Source of the DNA: Bacteriovorax sp. MedPE-SWde
Lineage (GTDB): Bacteria > Bdellovibrionota > Bacteriovoracia > Bacteriovoracales > Bacteriovoracaceae
NCBI GenBank assembly: GCA_001874305.1
Contig: MPCU01000008.1
Coordinates: forward strand, 62,001 to 126,000
DNA: 64,000 bases
Direction: 5' to 3'
In this document: one piece after another, positions 16,480 through 26,313 of the stretch
Layout of the letters: each line of letters begins with the position of its first letter
How positions within the stretch are numbered: position 1 is the stretch's first letter
Program-made: the position numbers and the translations under genes
The notes under the pieces: model-generated
Told to the model about the DNA's origin: nothing
What the model saw: only the letters and a program-made list of their open reading frames with translations
The model's database searches: none

Positions 16480-18225
16480 TTATGCTGCCGAACGGCCGGT
16501 TTTATCTCTATTAATATAGTCAACTATGTACTGACCTAATACCTCGAGATTCTTCTCACTATTGTTCTCAAAAATAAATCCAAAGCCCTTTGGCCTGTTT
16601 TTCGAGGTTCTCTTGATTGCAAGATTACAGATAATTGGCTCGCTGAACGCTGCCCCATCAATGTAGAGAGTCACTTTCTTATCGCGAATATATTCTTCTT
16701 CGTTAAATCTCGTAACTTCAATGAAGCCACCACCAAGACTAATATTTGTCAGATAGCCCTTGTGCTCATTTCCGTCTATTGAAAAATTAACGAGCTCGTG
16801 AACATCAGCTCTATATTCAGATCTCTCAATCAAGTAGACAGAGTTCTCAGGATTTTCCTTATCTTCACTAATTAACTTACTTTCTGCCGACAGCTCTAAG
16901 CAATCAGATAGAGAAGACCAAGTCCCTGCTCCCTTCTTCTTAATAAGAGAATCAAAGTTTACCTTTCTTGTACTCTTTAACTTTAACATCTCATCAAAAC
17001 GGTAAGGACCTTTAACTCCTTCACCATTATCAATTAACCATATAGCATTATTTGTTACTTCAAATGATTTACCATTCTTTAAATCATCCACACCTAGAAC
17101 TTCTTCAAAGTTCTCATCTCTAGCAGGTGCTGGTGCTTTAGACATTTCGATAATTTTAGCAGCTTCACCAACGGGGGCATCCACAAGTTCTTCAAGAGTT
17201 GGTTTTGGTCGTTCTTCTTGTTGTGCTATTACAGATGCTTCATTTACACGCTTATGTAAGATTGTCATTTTGGTTACGGCCTTATCAAGTTTCGACTTCA
17301 AAACTTTATTTTCCATAACCTGATTCTTATATTTTACGTAGAGCTTATCAAATTTTTCTTGATCAGATTTTGACGACTCTCCATGATCATTAATTTTATC
17401 ATCTAATGACTTAAGAGATTTCTCAACTCGAGTTAGTGTCGCACCTGTATGCTGATTCTCTTTTTCTTTTTCTTCAAGAGTTTCAACTAGCTTCTTATTT
17501 GCCTCAAGTAAGGTAGAAAGAATGGTTTCCATCTTATCTAGTTTACTTAAGTCTATTTCGGCATTACTACTTTTTAACTTTTCAGAGAAGCTCTCAAAGA
17601 GACCCTTTATTTCAGAATTATCAACAGGAAGCTTTTCTTCCTTCGCTTCCCTCTTTGCTTCTTGAATCTCGTTTTTAATTTCATTCTTTAAGGAAATTAA
17701 ATTATGTCCAACCTGTTCTACTGTTGAGTTATCTATACTACTTTTTTCAATGACTTCTGTTATTTCTGATTTAAGAGATGTTTGAATCGATGATTCAAGT
17801 TCATTAATTTTCTGAGAAAAGCTATCTGTCAGCTCTGTTTTAAGCTCTTCAATATTGGTTGTATCACCTGGATTAGAATTGATCTCAACTATTTTAGAAT
17901 CAATCTGATTTAGCTTGTCGTCGATAATATCAACGATTGTAAGATCGACATTCCCTATTTCTTTTATAATAATTTCATCTTTAGGTTTGAAGTCTGGTAC
18001 TTCAATTTTGTCAGGACAAAATAAAGCTTCATTCTTAATCTTTGACGGAATATCGTTATGAGAAATAAGGTGTACCCAACGATCCTCATCTTCATTAAAG
18101 ACAAAGCTGTCTTTAAAGACATTGCCTGCAACGACTTCAACAAAGAGGTCGTTAGCATCCAAATGACCATAATCTTGGCCATTTTTTGCAATAAAGAATT
18201 TGGTTTTCGTTATTTTCTTTTCCAT
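16480..18225 (-). CDS. GYF-coiled coil-GYF-PilZ protein
   Basis: A 581-residue cytoplasmic protein. Residues 5-55 (KFFIAKNGQDYGHLDANDL) and 375-435 (IWLIDNGEGVKGPYRFDEML) are GYF_2-type modules. Residues about 95-330 are a long acidic/basic coiled coil rich in E, K, S and L. The C-terminus (about 445-575) is a PilZ domain with RSEYR (RxxxR) and NISLGG (D/NxSxxG), the residues that bind c-di-GMP. It may therefore be a c-di-GMP-responsive scaffold. It is a single gene, divergent from the methyltransferase gene at 18385. A 25-bp imperfect dyad (18262-18286) lies between them. Confidence 0.78.
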   Translation of the reverse strand: MEKKITKTKFFIAKNGQDYGHLDANDLFVEVVAGNVFKDSFVFNEDEDRWVHLISHNDIPSKIKNEALFCPDKIEVPDFKPKDEIIIKEIGNVDLTIVDIIDDKLNQIDSKIVEINSNPGDTTNIEELKTELTDSFSQKINELESSIQTSLKSEITEVIEKSSIDNSTVEQVGHNLISLKNEIKNEIQEAKREAKEEKLPVDNSEIKGLFESFSEKLKSSNAEIDLSKLDKMETILSTLLEANKKLVETLEEKEKENQHTGATLTRVEKSLKSLDDKINDHGESSKSDQEKFDKLYVKYKNQVMENKVLKSKLDKAVTKMTILHKRVNEASVIAQQEERPKPTLEELVDAPVGEAAKIIEMSKAPAPARDENFEEVLGVDDLKNGKSFEVTNNAIWLIDNGEGVKGPYRFDEMLKLKSTRKVNFDSLIKKKGAGTWSSLSDCLELSAESKLISEDKENPENSVYLIERSEYRADVHELVNFSIDGNEHKGYLTNISLGGGFIEVTRFNEEEYIRDKKVTLYIDGAAFSEPIICNLAIKRTSKNRPKGFGFIFENNSEKNLEVLGQYIVDYINRDKTGRSAA

Positions 18226-18384
18226 ATAATATTCTACTTAAATAATATCGGCTTTTTAGAGCTAAAACCTGAGTTTAAGGGTTTAGTTTGAGACAATAAA
18301 AGTTAATAAAAACAAATATTTTAATAATTACGGTAAGTTAAAAAGGAATCATTTATTAATATCAAAGACTTAATTTATAAAGAA

Positions 18385-19362
18385 TTGATCAAACCGATTA
18401 AATCTAGTGATGATTTAATGAGGATTGATAATGCTATTGATGAAGTTCTAGATATGAAGTTTTCAGATATAGAGGCTCAAGTCTTAAACAATCAGAAATT
18501 CTCAGATAGCGACCTCTATATTGGAGAGCTTCCTGCAATTGCCTTGAACACATCTTGGATTGATCTCTATAATATTCTCAATAAAGCCTCAAGTAATAAT
18601 CCACGAGCTGTGATTTGTGATTTAGGAGCTGGAAGCTGTCGCCTCTCATTAATCGCATATTATTTCTTTCCTAAAATAAAAGTTATTTCAATAGAGCCCG
18701 TGGCCCAGAGAATGAAAAGAGCAATTGAGCTTCAACAAGACTCACACAATATTTTCATCGATGCATATTTTGAAGACTACCCACAAGACTTGAAGTTTGA
18801 CTTTACTCTACTCTATTTTCCTAACGGTGTTGTTTTTGAATCAGTTCTGGATAGATTGAAAAACTTTCAATTTCAATTTTCTATTCTCTGTATTGAGTCC
18901 CATGGAGAAATGATTAATAGATTAACAATTGAGCAATCATGGCTAAAAGCAGAGAGTTCTTTACGCCTAATCGCTCCTCGACATAATCAAGACCTTATAG
19001 AGTTTAAAAAGATTGAGGGAAAGAAAAGTCAACTAGAGCACAAATTAGCAGAGATTTTTAAACATAGTGGTGAATTCAAAATTAGAGATACACATGGTGA
19101 ATGGCTGGCCTCATCAAAGGGTCTCAAGATATTCTATGATAAGAAGTTACAAGTTAGTCTGGAGTTTAGTTTGCCTTCAAGAACTATATATTTAAATGAA
19201 AATAACCTTATTGATATTATGCCCATTAATCAGTCTGATATTCCTAATGAAATCATTCCTGCTCTATCACTTCGGGGAGCAAAGCAACCATATAGAAAAG
19301 TTTATCTTGATGGAACGATTGAGTTATCTAATGGAAGTTTCGTACACTTGGACCAACTATAA
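18385..19362 (+). CDS. Class I SAM-dependent methyltransferase-like protein
   Basis: A 325-residue protein with a Rossmann-like SAM-binding motif I (VICDLGAGSCRLSLIAYYF) followed by an acidic residue at strand 2 (VISIEPVAQRM). Substrate is unknown; motif IV is not obvious. The C-terminal 100 residues look beta-rich. The start is uncertain. TTG 18385 has no ribosome site, whereas AGGA at 18344-18347 would best serve an in-frame ATT at 18355, which would add ten residues (INIKDLIYKE); ATG 18418 is a third option. A hairpin terminator follows the stop. Confidence 0.65.
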   Translation: MIKPIKSSDDLMRIDNAIDEVLDMKFSDIEAQVLNNQKFSDSDLYIGELPAIALNTSWIDLYNILNKASSNNPRAVICDLGAGSCRLSLIAYYFFPKIKVISIEPVAQRMKRAIELQQDSHNIFIDAYFEDYPQDLKFDFTLLYFPNGVVFESVLDRLKNFQFQFSILCIESHGEMINRLTIEQSWLKAESSLRLIAPRHNQDLIEFKKIEGKKSQLEHKLAEIFKHSGEFKIRDTHGEWLASSKGLKIFYDKKLQVSLEFSLPSRTIYLNENNLIDIMPINQSDIPNEIIPALSLRGAKQPYRKVYLDGTIELSNGSFVHLDQL

Positions 19363-19366
19363 AAAA

Positions 19367-19388
19367 AGGCCTTCTTAGAAGAAGGCCT
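19367..19388 (-). terminator. Rho-independent terminator of sucAB-lpd
   Basis: A 9-bp perfect stem AGGCCTTCT/AGAAGGCCT with loop TAGA lies 28 bases past the lpd stop. On the minus strand it is followed by seven T residues. On the plus strand it follows the methyltransferase stop with a weaker T-rich tail, so it may work in both directions. Confidence 0.85.
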
Positions 19389-19415
19389 CATTTATTCTTA
19401 TGTTATTTTTTAAAT

Positions 19416-20819
19416 CTAGATATTTAAACCACGCTTATCAGTAGCGACAAGACATGCCTCTTTAAATCCTTCAGAGTATGTCGGGTGAGGGTGACAAATA
19501 CGTCCTACATCTTCAGCAGAAGCTCTAAATTCCATCGCAGTTACTGCTTCAGCAATTAAGTCAGCTGCTCTTGGACCGACCATATGAACACCAAGAATCT
19601 CATCAGTTTCTTTATCCGCTAAAACCTTGATAAATCCATCTGACTCAGCTGATGCCATTGCTCTACCAGAGGCCTTAAATGGAAATTTACCGGCCTTATA
19701 AGCAATCTTAGACTCTTTAAGCTGTTGCTCAGTTTGACCAACAGACGATACCTCTGGCCAAGTATAAACAACACCAGGAATAAGATTGTAATTCATGTGT
19801 GGGATTTGTCCGTCCATTAGTTCAGCAACAAAGACACCTTCTTCTTCAGCTTTATGAGCTAACATAGCACCTTTAACAACATCACCAATTGCATAGATAT
19901 GTGGTACAGAAGTTTGGAGGTGATCATTAGTTTCAACTCTCCCTCTCTCATCTAGCTTAACACCTGCATTCTCAAGTCCTAAACCATCAGTATAAGGTCT
20001 TCTGCCTACAGCAACTAAGCAGTAGTCACCTTCTAATACTACTTCACTATCATCTTTTTTAGACTTAGCTTTAACTGTAACCTTCTTACCTTTTGCTGTC
20101 GCTTCAGTAACTCCGTGTCCAGTATATAGCTCCATCCCTTTCTTCTTAAAGATCTTAGTCATTTCTTTTGAACAATCTTTATCCATAGTCGCTAGTACAG
20201 AATCAGCATATTCAACAACTGAAACTTTAGCACCTAGTCTGTGAAACACAGAACCAAGCTCTAGACCAATCACACCACCACCAATTACGATCATGTGCTT
20301 AGGACATTCTTCTAACTTAAGTGCTTCAGTAGAAGTAATGATTCTCTCTTTATCAATTTCTACACCAGGCAGTGAAGATGGCTTTGATCCAGTTGCAATA
20401 ACAATTTTCTTTGCCTTTAGAGTCGTCTCCTTCTCCCCTGCAACTTTAATTGTATTCGCATCTACAAATGATCCAAGACCATTGAAGACTTCGATCTTAT
20501 TCTTTTGCATAAGATAGTTAACACCACCGCAAATATTATCTACGACACCTGTAACTCTCTTAGACATTGCCTTTACATCGACTTTTACTTTTCCAGTTGT
20601 AATTCCATGCTCTAGAGCATGGTGAACTGTCTCGTAATATCTTTCTGATGAATCTAGCCATGCTTTAGAAGGGATACACCCAACATTTAAACATGTTCCA
20701 CCAAGAGTATTATATTTTTCAACAATAGCAGTTTTCATACCAAGTTGAGCACATCTGATGGCACAAACGTAACCACCAGGACCTGAACCTATTACAACAA
20801 CATCAAATTCGTTACTCAT
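19416..20819 (-). CDS. lpd: Dihydrolipoyl dehydrogenase (E3)
   Basis: E3 reoxidises the dihydrolipoyl group of the E2 subunit and makes NADH. The 467-residue protein has the FAD motif VVVIGSGPGGYVCAIRCAQLG, the redox disulfide GGTCLNVGCIPSK, the NAD motif VIGGGVIGLELG, the second FAD segment YAIGDVV, and the C-terminal HPHPTYSE with the active-site His-Glu pair. It is the third gene of sucA-sucB-lpd, 13 bases after sucB, and may also serve pyruvate dehydrogenase or glycine cleavage if those lack their own E3. Confidence 0.97.
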   Translation of the reverse strand: MSNEFDVVVIGSGPGGYVCAIRCAQLGMKTAIVEKYNTLGGTCLNVGCIPSKAWLDSSERYYETVHHALEHGITTGKVKVDVKAMSKRVTGVVDNICGGVNYLMQKNKIEVFNGLGSFVDANTIKVAGEKETTLKAKKIVIATGSKPSSLPGVEIDKERIITSTEALKLEECPKHMIVIGGGVIGLELGSVFHRLGAKVSVVEYADSVLATMDKDCSKEMTKIFKKKGMELYTGHGVTEATAKGKKVTVKAKSKKDDSEVVLEGDYCLVAVGRRPYTDGLGLENAGVKLDERGRVETNDHLQTSVPHIYAIGDVVKGAMLAHKAEEEGVFVAELMDGQIPHMNYNLIPGVVYTWPEVSSVGQTEQQLKESKIAYKAGKFPFKASGRAMASAESDGFIKVLADKETDEILGVHMVGPRAADLIAEAVTAMEFRASAEDVGRICHPHPTYSEGFKEACLVATDKRGLNI

Positions 20820-20832
20820 AAAAATTCCTTTT

Positions 20833-22053
20833 TTATACGTCTAGTAGCATTCTTTCTGGGTTTTCAATTAGTTCTTTAACCATCTTTAGGAAAGTAACTG
20901 ATTCTTTACCATCAACGATTCTGTGGTCGTAAGAAAGTGCTAAATACATAACTGGGTGAATAACAACCTCACCATTAATGGCCACTGGTCTCTCTACGAT
21001 ATTATGCATACCAAGGATTGCAGATTGAGGAATATTGATAATTGGAGTTGAAAGCATTGAACCAAAAACACCACCATTTGTGATTGTAAATGTTCCCCCA
21101 GTCATTTCATCAACTGTCAGCTTTCCATCTCTACCTTTTAATGCAAGTCTTCTAATTTCTTTCTCAATTTGAGCAAGGCTTAGAGCTTCTGCACTTTGTA
21201 CAACTGGAACAACAAGTCCTTTTGGAGTCGATACCGCGATACCAACATCTGCATAATCATGATAAATGATTTCTTCACCATTAATTTGTGCATTTACTCC
21301 AGGAACCTCTTTAAGCGCCATTGTCACGGCCTTTGTAAAGAAACTCATGAACCCTAGTCCAATCTCGTGCTTATCTTTGAATGCGTCTTTATACTTCTTA
21401 CGCATTTCCATTACATTATACATATCAACTTCGTTAAAAGTTGTGAGCATTGCTGTTGAGTTCTTAGCCTCAGTCAGTCTCTTAGCGATTGTCTTTCTAA
21501 GACGAGACATCTTCTCAACTCTAGTTCCTCTACTCACTCCACCTTGTGGAACTTGAGCAGCTATTTCAGCAGGTGCTGCAGGTTTAGCAGCAGGAGCACT
21601 TGCGGCAGCTGGTTTAGAGGCATTCATAGCATCTGCTTTTGTAATTCTTCCATCTTTACCAGATCCAGAAACTGAATTTGCATCAATTCCTTTTTCAGCT
21701 AGAATCTTTCCAGCCGCTGGAGAAGGATAGTTCTTATCTCCACCTGTTGCTGCTGGAGTAGTTGCCGCGGCTGGTGCAGCAGTTGTCTCTTCAGGCTTAC
21801 TTGCCGCCGGAGCAGCTGATGTATCTAGTTCTGCAACGACAGCGCCAATTTCAAGGTCTGTCCCCTCTTCTACTAAAATCTTTACTACACCACTCTGCTC
21901 AGCAGGTAGTGGAAGAGTTGCTTTATCTGATTCAACTTCTACAAGTTCATCACCCTCTTCAACAAAGTCACCGTCAGCGACAATCCATGCTCCAAGAGTT
22001 ACTTCGTTAATTGACTCTCCAATTGGTGGTATTGTAATTTTAACAATTGCCAT
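20833..22053 (-). CDS. sucB: 2-oxoglutarate dehydrogenase E2, dihydrolipoyl succinyltransferase
   Basis: SucB is the core of the 2-oxoglutarate dehydrogenase complex and moves the succinyl group to CoA. The 406-residue protein has one N-terminal lipoyl domain (about 1-76) with the lipoylated Lys in VESDKATL, an Ala/Pro/Thr-rich linker, a peripheral subunit-binding domain ([16 protein letters not shown]), a second Ala/Pro linker, and the catalytic domain ending in SYDHRIVDG with the active-site His. A ribosome site (AAGGA) precedes the ATG. It lies 9 bases after sucA. Confidence 0.97.
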   Translation of the reverse strand: MAIVKITIPPIGESINEVTLGAWIVADGDFVEEGDELVEVESDKATLPLPAEQSGVVKILVEEGTDLEIGAVVAELDTSAAPAASKPEETTAAPAAATTPAATGGDKNYPSPAAGKILAEKGIDANSVSGSGKDGRITKADAMNASKPAAASAPAAKPAAPAEIAAQVPQGGVSRGTRVEKMSRLRKTIAKRLTEAKNSTAMLTTFNEVDMYNVMEMRKKYKDAFKDKHEIGLGFMSFFTKAVTMALKEVPGVNAQINGEEIIYHDYADVGIAVSTPKGLVVPVVQSAEALSLAQIEKEIRRLALKGRDGKLTVDEMTGGTFTITNGGVFGSMLSTPIINIPQSAILGMHNIVERPVAINGEVVIHPVMYLALSYDHRIVDGKESVTFLKMVKELIENPERMLLDV

Positions 22054-22062
22054 AATATATCC

Positions 22063-24813
22063 TTACTTATTTTTTAGGTTAAATGCTTTTTCTACGATTT
22101 CGTTCTGTTCTCTTAAGTGTACCGATGCATATCCTGTTGCAGGTGAAGCCGATGACTTTCTTGAAACGCATTCGATTTCTTTATCAAATAAGTCTCTCCA
22201 TCTAAGAAGGTATGTCCAAGCACCCATATTATAAGGCTCTTCTTGTGCCCAACAGATTGATGCACCTTTATACTTCTTTTTAATAGCTTCAATTTGTTCA
22301 ACAGGCAGTGGATAGAGTTGCTCTAGTCTTACAACGGCAACATTTTTTCTATCGTTCTCTTGTTGATACTTGAAGAGATCGTAATAAAGCTTTCCTGTAC
22401 AAAGGACAACTTTCTTAACGTCTTTAGCCTTAACCCAACTATCATCAATTACTTCCTGGAAAGATCCTGTTGTGAACTCCTCAACTTTTGAAACACACTG
22501 TGGATGTCTAAGAAGTGACTTAGGAGTAAAAACAACTAGTGGCTTTCTAAAATCCCAAGCAATTTGACGTCTTAATAAGTGGAACATATTCGCTGGCGTT
22601 GTAACATCACAAACGACCATATTATATTCAGCGCAAAGCTGAAGATATCTTTCAGGTCTACATGAAGAGTGTTCAGGTCCTGCTCCTTCATACCCATGAG
22701 GTAGAAGCATAACAAGATCACTCATTCTTCTCCACTTACTTTCAGCTGCTGAGATGAACTGATCGATCATGATCTGTGCACCGTTTGAAAAATCTCCAAA
22801 CTGTGCTTCCCAGATATTTAGAGAACTTGGTGAAGCTTGAGAGTAACCATACTCAAAGGCAACTACCGCATACTCAGATAGTAGAGAGTTATAAATATGG
22901 ATACGACCTTGGTCATCATCCTTCTCTGTAATATTATCTAGACCACAGTAAGCTGTATTTGTATTTTCATCAAATACCTTGGCATGTCTATGTGAGAAAG
23001 TTCCTCTAATAACATCCTGACCTGTGAATCTTATATTCTTACCTTCAGTTAAAAGAGAACCGTAAGCAAACATTTCGGCCATCGCCCAGTCAACTGTATC
23101 AGTGTCAAATCTCTTCTTTCTGTCATCAAGAAGCTTCTGCGCTTTTCTAAGAGTTTTAAACCCTTCTGGCGTTGAAGTCATTGCATTACAAATAGAAGTA
23201 AGGGTTTTCTTATCAACAGCAGTCTTTGGAGAAGTTACAAAGTCTTCAGGTTTTGACCATCTTAGGTTTAGCCATTCTTTGTGAGGACCTTTTACTCTCT
23301 TAGGAAGTTCACTCTGCTTAACATTATTAAAACGATCAGAGAGAAGCTTCTTAAACTCATCCTGCATTTCTTTTGCAATACTCTTGTCAAGGGTTCCACT
23401 TTCAGTAAGTTCTTGAAGGTAAAGCTCTCTTGGATTCTTCTGCTTAGCAATTAGTCCATAGAGATGTGGTTGTGTATACTTCGGCTCATCACCTTCATTG
23501 TGACCGTGCTTTCTATAACAAACCATATCGATGAAAACATCTTTCTTAAACTCTTGTCTGAACTTCATTGCTAGCTCACAAGCGTAGACAACATCTTCAG
23601 GACTATCTCCATTTACGTGAATAATTGGGATATCAAGCATCTTTGCAACAGATGTACAGTAGTGAGAACTTCTCGCATCCGTAAAATCAGTCGTAAAACC
23701 AATTTGGTTATTAATTACAAAGTGTACTGCTCCCCCAGTTCTATAACCGTCAAGCTCTGACATTTGAACCATCTCATAGACGATCCCTTGTCCAGCAACA
23801 GCTGCATCACCGTGGATAATGATTGGAATAATTTTTGATTCATCACCTTTATAAGCGATATCAATTTGAGCTCTAGCATAACCAGAAGCAACAGGACCAA
23901 CAGTCTCTAAGTGAGATGGGTTTGGAAGTAGTTTTAGATAAACATCTTTTCCAGTTGCTGTCTCTTGTGCCGACGTATAACCCATGTGGTATTTAACATC
24001 GCCATCCCCTTGTCCTTCAAGTTGCTCTAGAGAGTTTCCTTCGAATTCAGAGAAAATATACTCATAAGTTTTACCTAGAGTGTTTGCTAGAATATTTAGA
24101 CGACCTCTGTGGGCCATACCAATAACAAATTCTTTTGCTCCAAGTTCTGCACCTTCATTTATGATGGCATCTAGAGCAGGAATTGTTGATTCTCCCCCTT
24201 CAAGAGAGAATCTTTTTTGACCTGTATACTTAGTTTGAAGAAAGCTTTCGAAAACATTGGCCTCATTGAGCTTGTGTAGAATTCTTTTCTTCTTATCTGT
24301 AGAGAAGTTCTTATTTAAATAAGTAGACTCGTATTGCTTACGAACCCATCTTCTCATGTCTGTATCATTTGAATGCATATACTCAATACCGATCTTTCCA
24401 CAGTAGAGCTTTTGCATGTGATCGAAGATCACTTTTAGTGTAACCGGACCGAGTCCAACAAATTCACCACACTGAAAAACAGTGTTTAAATCTGATTCCT
24501 CTAGATCGTAGTCTTTCAGTGAGATTCGAGCACTTCTGTCGATTCTCTCTCTAATAGGGTTTGTGTCAGAAAGCAGATGCCCTCTTGCCCTAAAAGACTG
24601 AACTAGTCTAAATACGTTAAATTCTTTTTTAAGAGCGTCTTCTGAAATATCAGATCCACCAGATGTTCCTTTACCCGCACCAAACTCAAAACCTAAGAAG
24701 AAGTTTTTCCAACTTTCTTCAGCAGATTCAGGGTCTGTCTTGTACTGTTCGTAAAGGGAATCGATGTAACTAATGTCAGAACTTGCTAGGTGTGAAAAAT
24801 CCATAGTTTTCAT
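22063..24813 (-). CDS. sucA: 2-oxoglutarate dehydrogenase E1 component
   Basis: SucA is the thiamine-diphosphate-dependent decarboxylase of the TCA-cycle enzyme. The 916-residue protein begins with the E1o N-terminal segment (SYIDSLYEQYKTDPESAEESWKNFF), then FVIGMAHRGRLNIL, the ThDP motif region HGDAAVAGQGIVYE with VINNQIGFTTD, CYRKHGHNEGDEP, and the transketolase-like C-terminal half with LLPHGYEGAGPEHSS and CAQEEP-type WAQEEPYNMGAW. ATG 24813 has no strong ribosome site; ATG 24804 is an alternative. A TATAAT sequence reads on the minus strand at 24898-24893. Confidence 0.97.
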   Translation of the reverse strand: MKTMDFSHLASSDISYIDSLYEQYKTDPESAEESWKNFFLGFEFGAGKGTSGGSDISEDALKKEFNVFRLVQSFRARGHLLSDTNPIRERIDRSARISLKDYDLEESDLNTVFQCGEFVGLGPVTLKVIFDHMQKLYCGKIGIEYMHSNDTDMRRWVRKQYESTYLNKNFSTDKKKRILHKLNEANVFESFLQTKYTGQKRFSLEGGESTIPALDAIINEGAELGAKEFVIGMAHRGRLNILANTLGKTYEYIFSEFEGNSLEQLEGQGDGDVKYHMGYTSAQETATGKDVYLKLLPNPSHLETVGPVASGYARAQIDIAYKGDESKIIPIIIHGDAAVAGQGIVYEMVQMSELDGYRTGGAVHFVINNQIGFTTDFTDARSSHYCTSVAKMLDIPIIHVNGDSPEDVVYACELAMKFRQEFKKDVFIDMVCYRKHGHNEGDEPKYTQPHLYGLIAKQKNPRELYLQELTESGTLDKSIAKEMQDEFKKLLSDRFNNVKQSELPKRVKGPHKEWLNLRWSKPEDFVTSPKTAVDKKTLTSICNAMTSTPEGFKTLRKAQKLLDDRKKRFDTDTVDWAMAEMFAYGSLLTEGKNIRFTGQDVIRGTFSHRHAKVFDENTNTAYCGLDNITEKDDDQGRIHIYNSLLSEYAVVAFEYGYSQASPSSLNIWEAQFGDFSNGAQIMIDQFISAAESKWRRMSDLVMLLPHGYEGAGPEHSSCRPERYLQLCAEYNMVVCDVTTPANMFHLLRRQIAWDFRKPLVVFTPKSLLRHPQCVSKVEEFTTGSFQEVIDDSWVKAKDVKKVVLCTGKLYYDLFKYQQENDRKNVAVVRLEQLYPLPVEQIEAIKKKYKGASICWAQEEPYNMGAWTYLLRWRDLFDKEIECVSRKSSASPATGYASVHLREQNEIVEKAFNLKNK

Positions 24814-25007
24814 GGTGCAAAATCCAATTTAAAGGCGTAAATACGCGTTTAGTAAAAATGTGTGGGCCAAATGACCCGCATAAGTTATTTATATTATAAA
24901 TGATATCAGTTCGTGAAGTATCTTTTTAGGTAGGAATCATTTGCTGAAACGCACAAAAGGGTTACTGAATCGGTTCTCTATTGGATTTATTTATGACAAA
25001 CAAAAAA

Positions 25008-25024
25008 GGACCGTCGAACGGTCC
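25008..25024 (-). terminator. Rho-independent terminator after nqrM
   Basis: A 7-bp stem GGACCGT/ACGGTCC with loop CGA, followed on the minus strand by six T residues, lies 23 bases after the nqrM stop. Confidence 0.82.
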
Positions 25025-25046
25025 CTATTGTTATATTTGACTTTTT

Positions 25047-25280
25047 TTAGCAACTTTTTGAGTCACAAGTTGAAACGCCTTCTAGGTCGAGACATTCTTC
25101 AGCAATCTCTGGGTTATCCTTACATTCTTCTTTCTTCTCACAGAACATACAGTCTTCATCCATAACCTTATTCAGGCCACCACAAGAGCCTTTCAACTCA
25201 CGATTAGAAAGAATTACACCTACGGCCATTCCAGTTATAGATATAAGGAGAACACCAAGTGTGACAAAGAACATTTCCAT
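25047..25280 (-). CDS. nqrM: NqrM, Na+-NQR maturation factor
   Basis: The 77-residue protein has one N-terminal membrane helix ([21 protein letters not shown]), then the conserved GSCGGLN, and a Cys-rich tail (C44, C47, C53 and further C63, C72 and C77). This is the layout of NqrM (DUF539), needed for maturation of Na+-NQR, probably by delivering iron for the NqrD/NqrE centre. The tail is longer and carries more cysteines than the short Vibrio protein. It lies 13 bases after apbE. Confidence 0.87.
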   Translation of the reverse strand: MEMFFVTLGVLLISITGMAVGVILSNRELKGSCGGLNKVMDEDCMFCEKKEECKDNPEIAEECLDLEGVSTCDSKSC

Positions 25281-25293
25281 AAAAACCTCTTAA

Positions 25294-26304
25294 CTATTTT
25301 ACCACTTTGTTAAACTCTGAAGTGGCCTTTTGAGCAAATTTCTTTTGACCCGTTGGGTCTCTAAAGATGAAGTAAGCTTTGATAGCATTTTTCTTGGCAT
25401 ATTCAAACCCTTTTTCGGTGCCCATCGCCATAAGAGCAGTGGCCACAGCATCCGCATCCATACAACTTGTAGAGATAACACTAACCGATAAGAGCGTATG
25501 CTCTACTGGCCTTCCAGTTCTATAATCTATTGTATGAGAATAGACCTTATCACCATACTTAAAGAAGTTTCGATAGCTTCCAGAGGTAGCAAGAGCGAAG
25601 CCTTCTAATTGAATAACTTTAAGAATTCCTTTTTCACTAGCGCTAGCGCTTGGAGTCTCAACACCAATCTTCCATGGTCTTGAAAGAGACTTCCCCATCG
25701 TTCTAACTTCACCACCAATTTCGACCATATTGTTTTTGAGGCCGCGAGACGAAAGAAGCTTCGTTATCGCATCAACACCAAAGCCTTTAGCAGATGCAGA
25801 GAGATCAATATATGTTTTTGAGAAGTTCTTCTTAAGTGACTTTCCATCTAGGCTAATTTTCTTATAACCAACAACTTTTATCGCTTCATTAATCTTTGCT
25901 GTCTCTGGAACTTTACGCTTTCCATTTGGCCCAAAACCCCAAAGGTTAACGAGAGGCCCAATAGTTGGATCAAAAATACCTTCTGTATCTTTTGCAAGAT
26001 CAAGAGCATGAGAAAGTACAAATCTAAAATCATCTGATATTTCAATCGCCTGATTTGCCTTAGCTCCATTAACTTTTGAAATTTCAGAAGTAGGAATATA
26101 AGTACTCATACTCATATTCACTGCCTTAAGCCTATCATCAACATCAGTCTTTAACTGCTCTGTTGAATAATCACTAGGGGCAACAAACTTAATATTATAA
26201 GTTGTCCCCATAGTTCTTCCACTAAGGTGGTGCATCTTAATACCTGATTCCTTTTGACATGAAGTCATAAGGATTACCAGTGCCAGTCCTGCAAAATATT
26301 TCAT
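25294..26304 (-). CDS. apbE: FAD:protein FMN transferase ApbE (lipoprotein)
   Basis: ApbE transfers FMN from FAD to a threonine of NqrB and NqrC in the periplasm, using Mg2+. The 336-residue protein has a lipobox (LVILMTSC), the GRTMGTTYNIKF start of the domain, STYIPTSEISKVN, FDPTIGPLVNLWGFG, the DLSASAKGFGVD segment and the C-terminal SVISTSCMDADAVATALMAMG with conserved metal ligands. It is the middle gene between a MazG-like enzyme (9 bases upstream) and nqrM. Confidence 0.95.
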   Translation of the reverse strand: MKYFAGLALVILMTSCQKESGIKMHHLSGRTMGTTYNIKFVAPSDYSTEQLKTDVDDRLKAVNMSMSTYIPTSEISKVNGAKANQAIEISDDFRFVLSHALDLAKDTEGIFDPTIGPLVNLWGFGPNGKRKVPETAKINEAIKVVGYKKISLDGKSLKKNFSKTYIDLSASAKGFGVDAITKLLSSRGLKNNMVEIGGEVRTMGKSLSRPWKIGVETPSASASEKGILKVIQLEGFALATSGSYRNFFKYGDKVYSHTIDYRTGRPVEHTLLSVSVISTSCMDADAVATALMAMGTEKGFEYAKKNAIKAYFIFRDPTGQKKFAQKATSEFNKVVK

Positions 26305-26313
26305 AGTAACCTA

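Noticed and set aside
24941-25165. Plus-strand frame over the nqrM region
   Set aside because: It overlaps nqrM and a terminator on the other strand and has no ribosome site or recognisable product.
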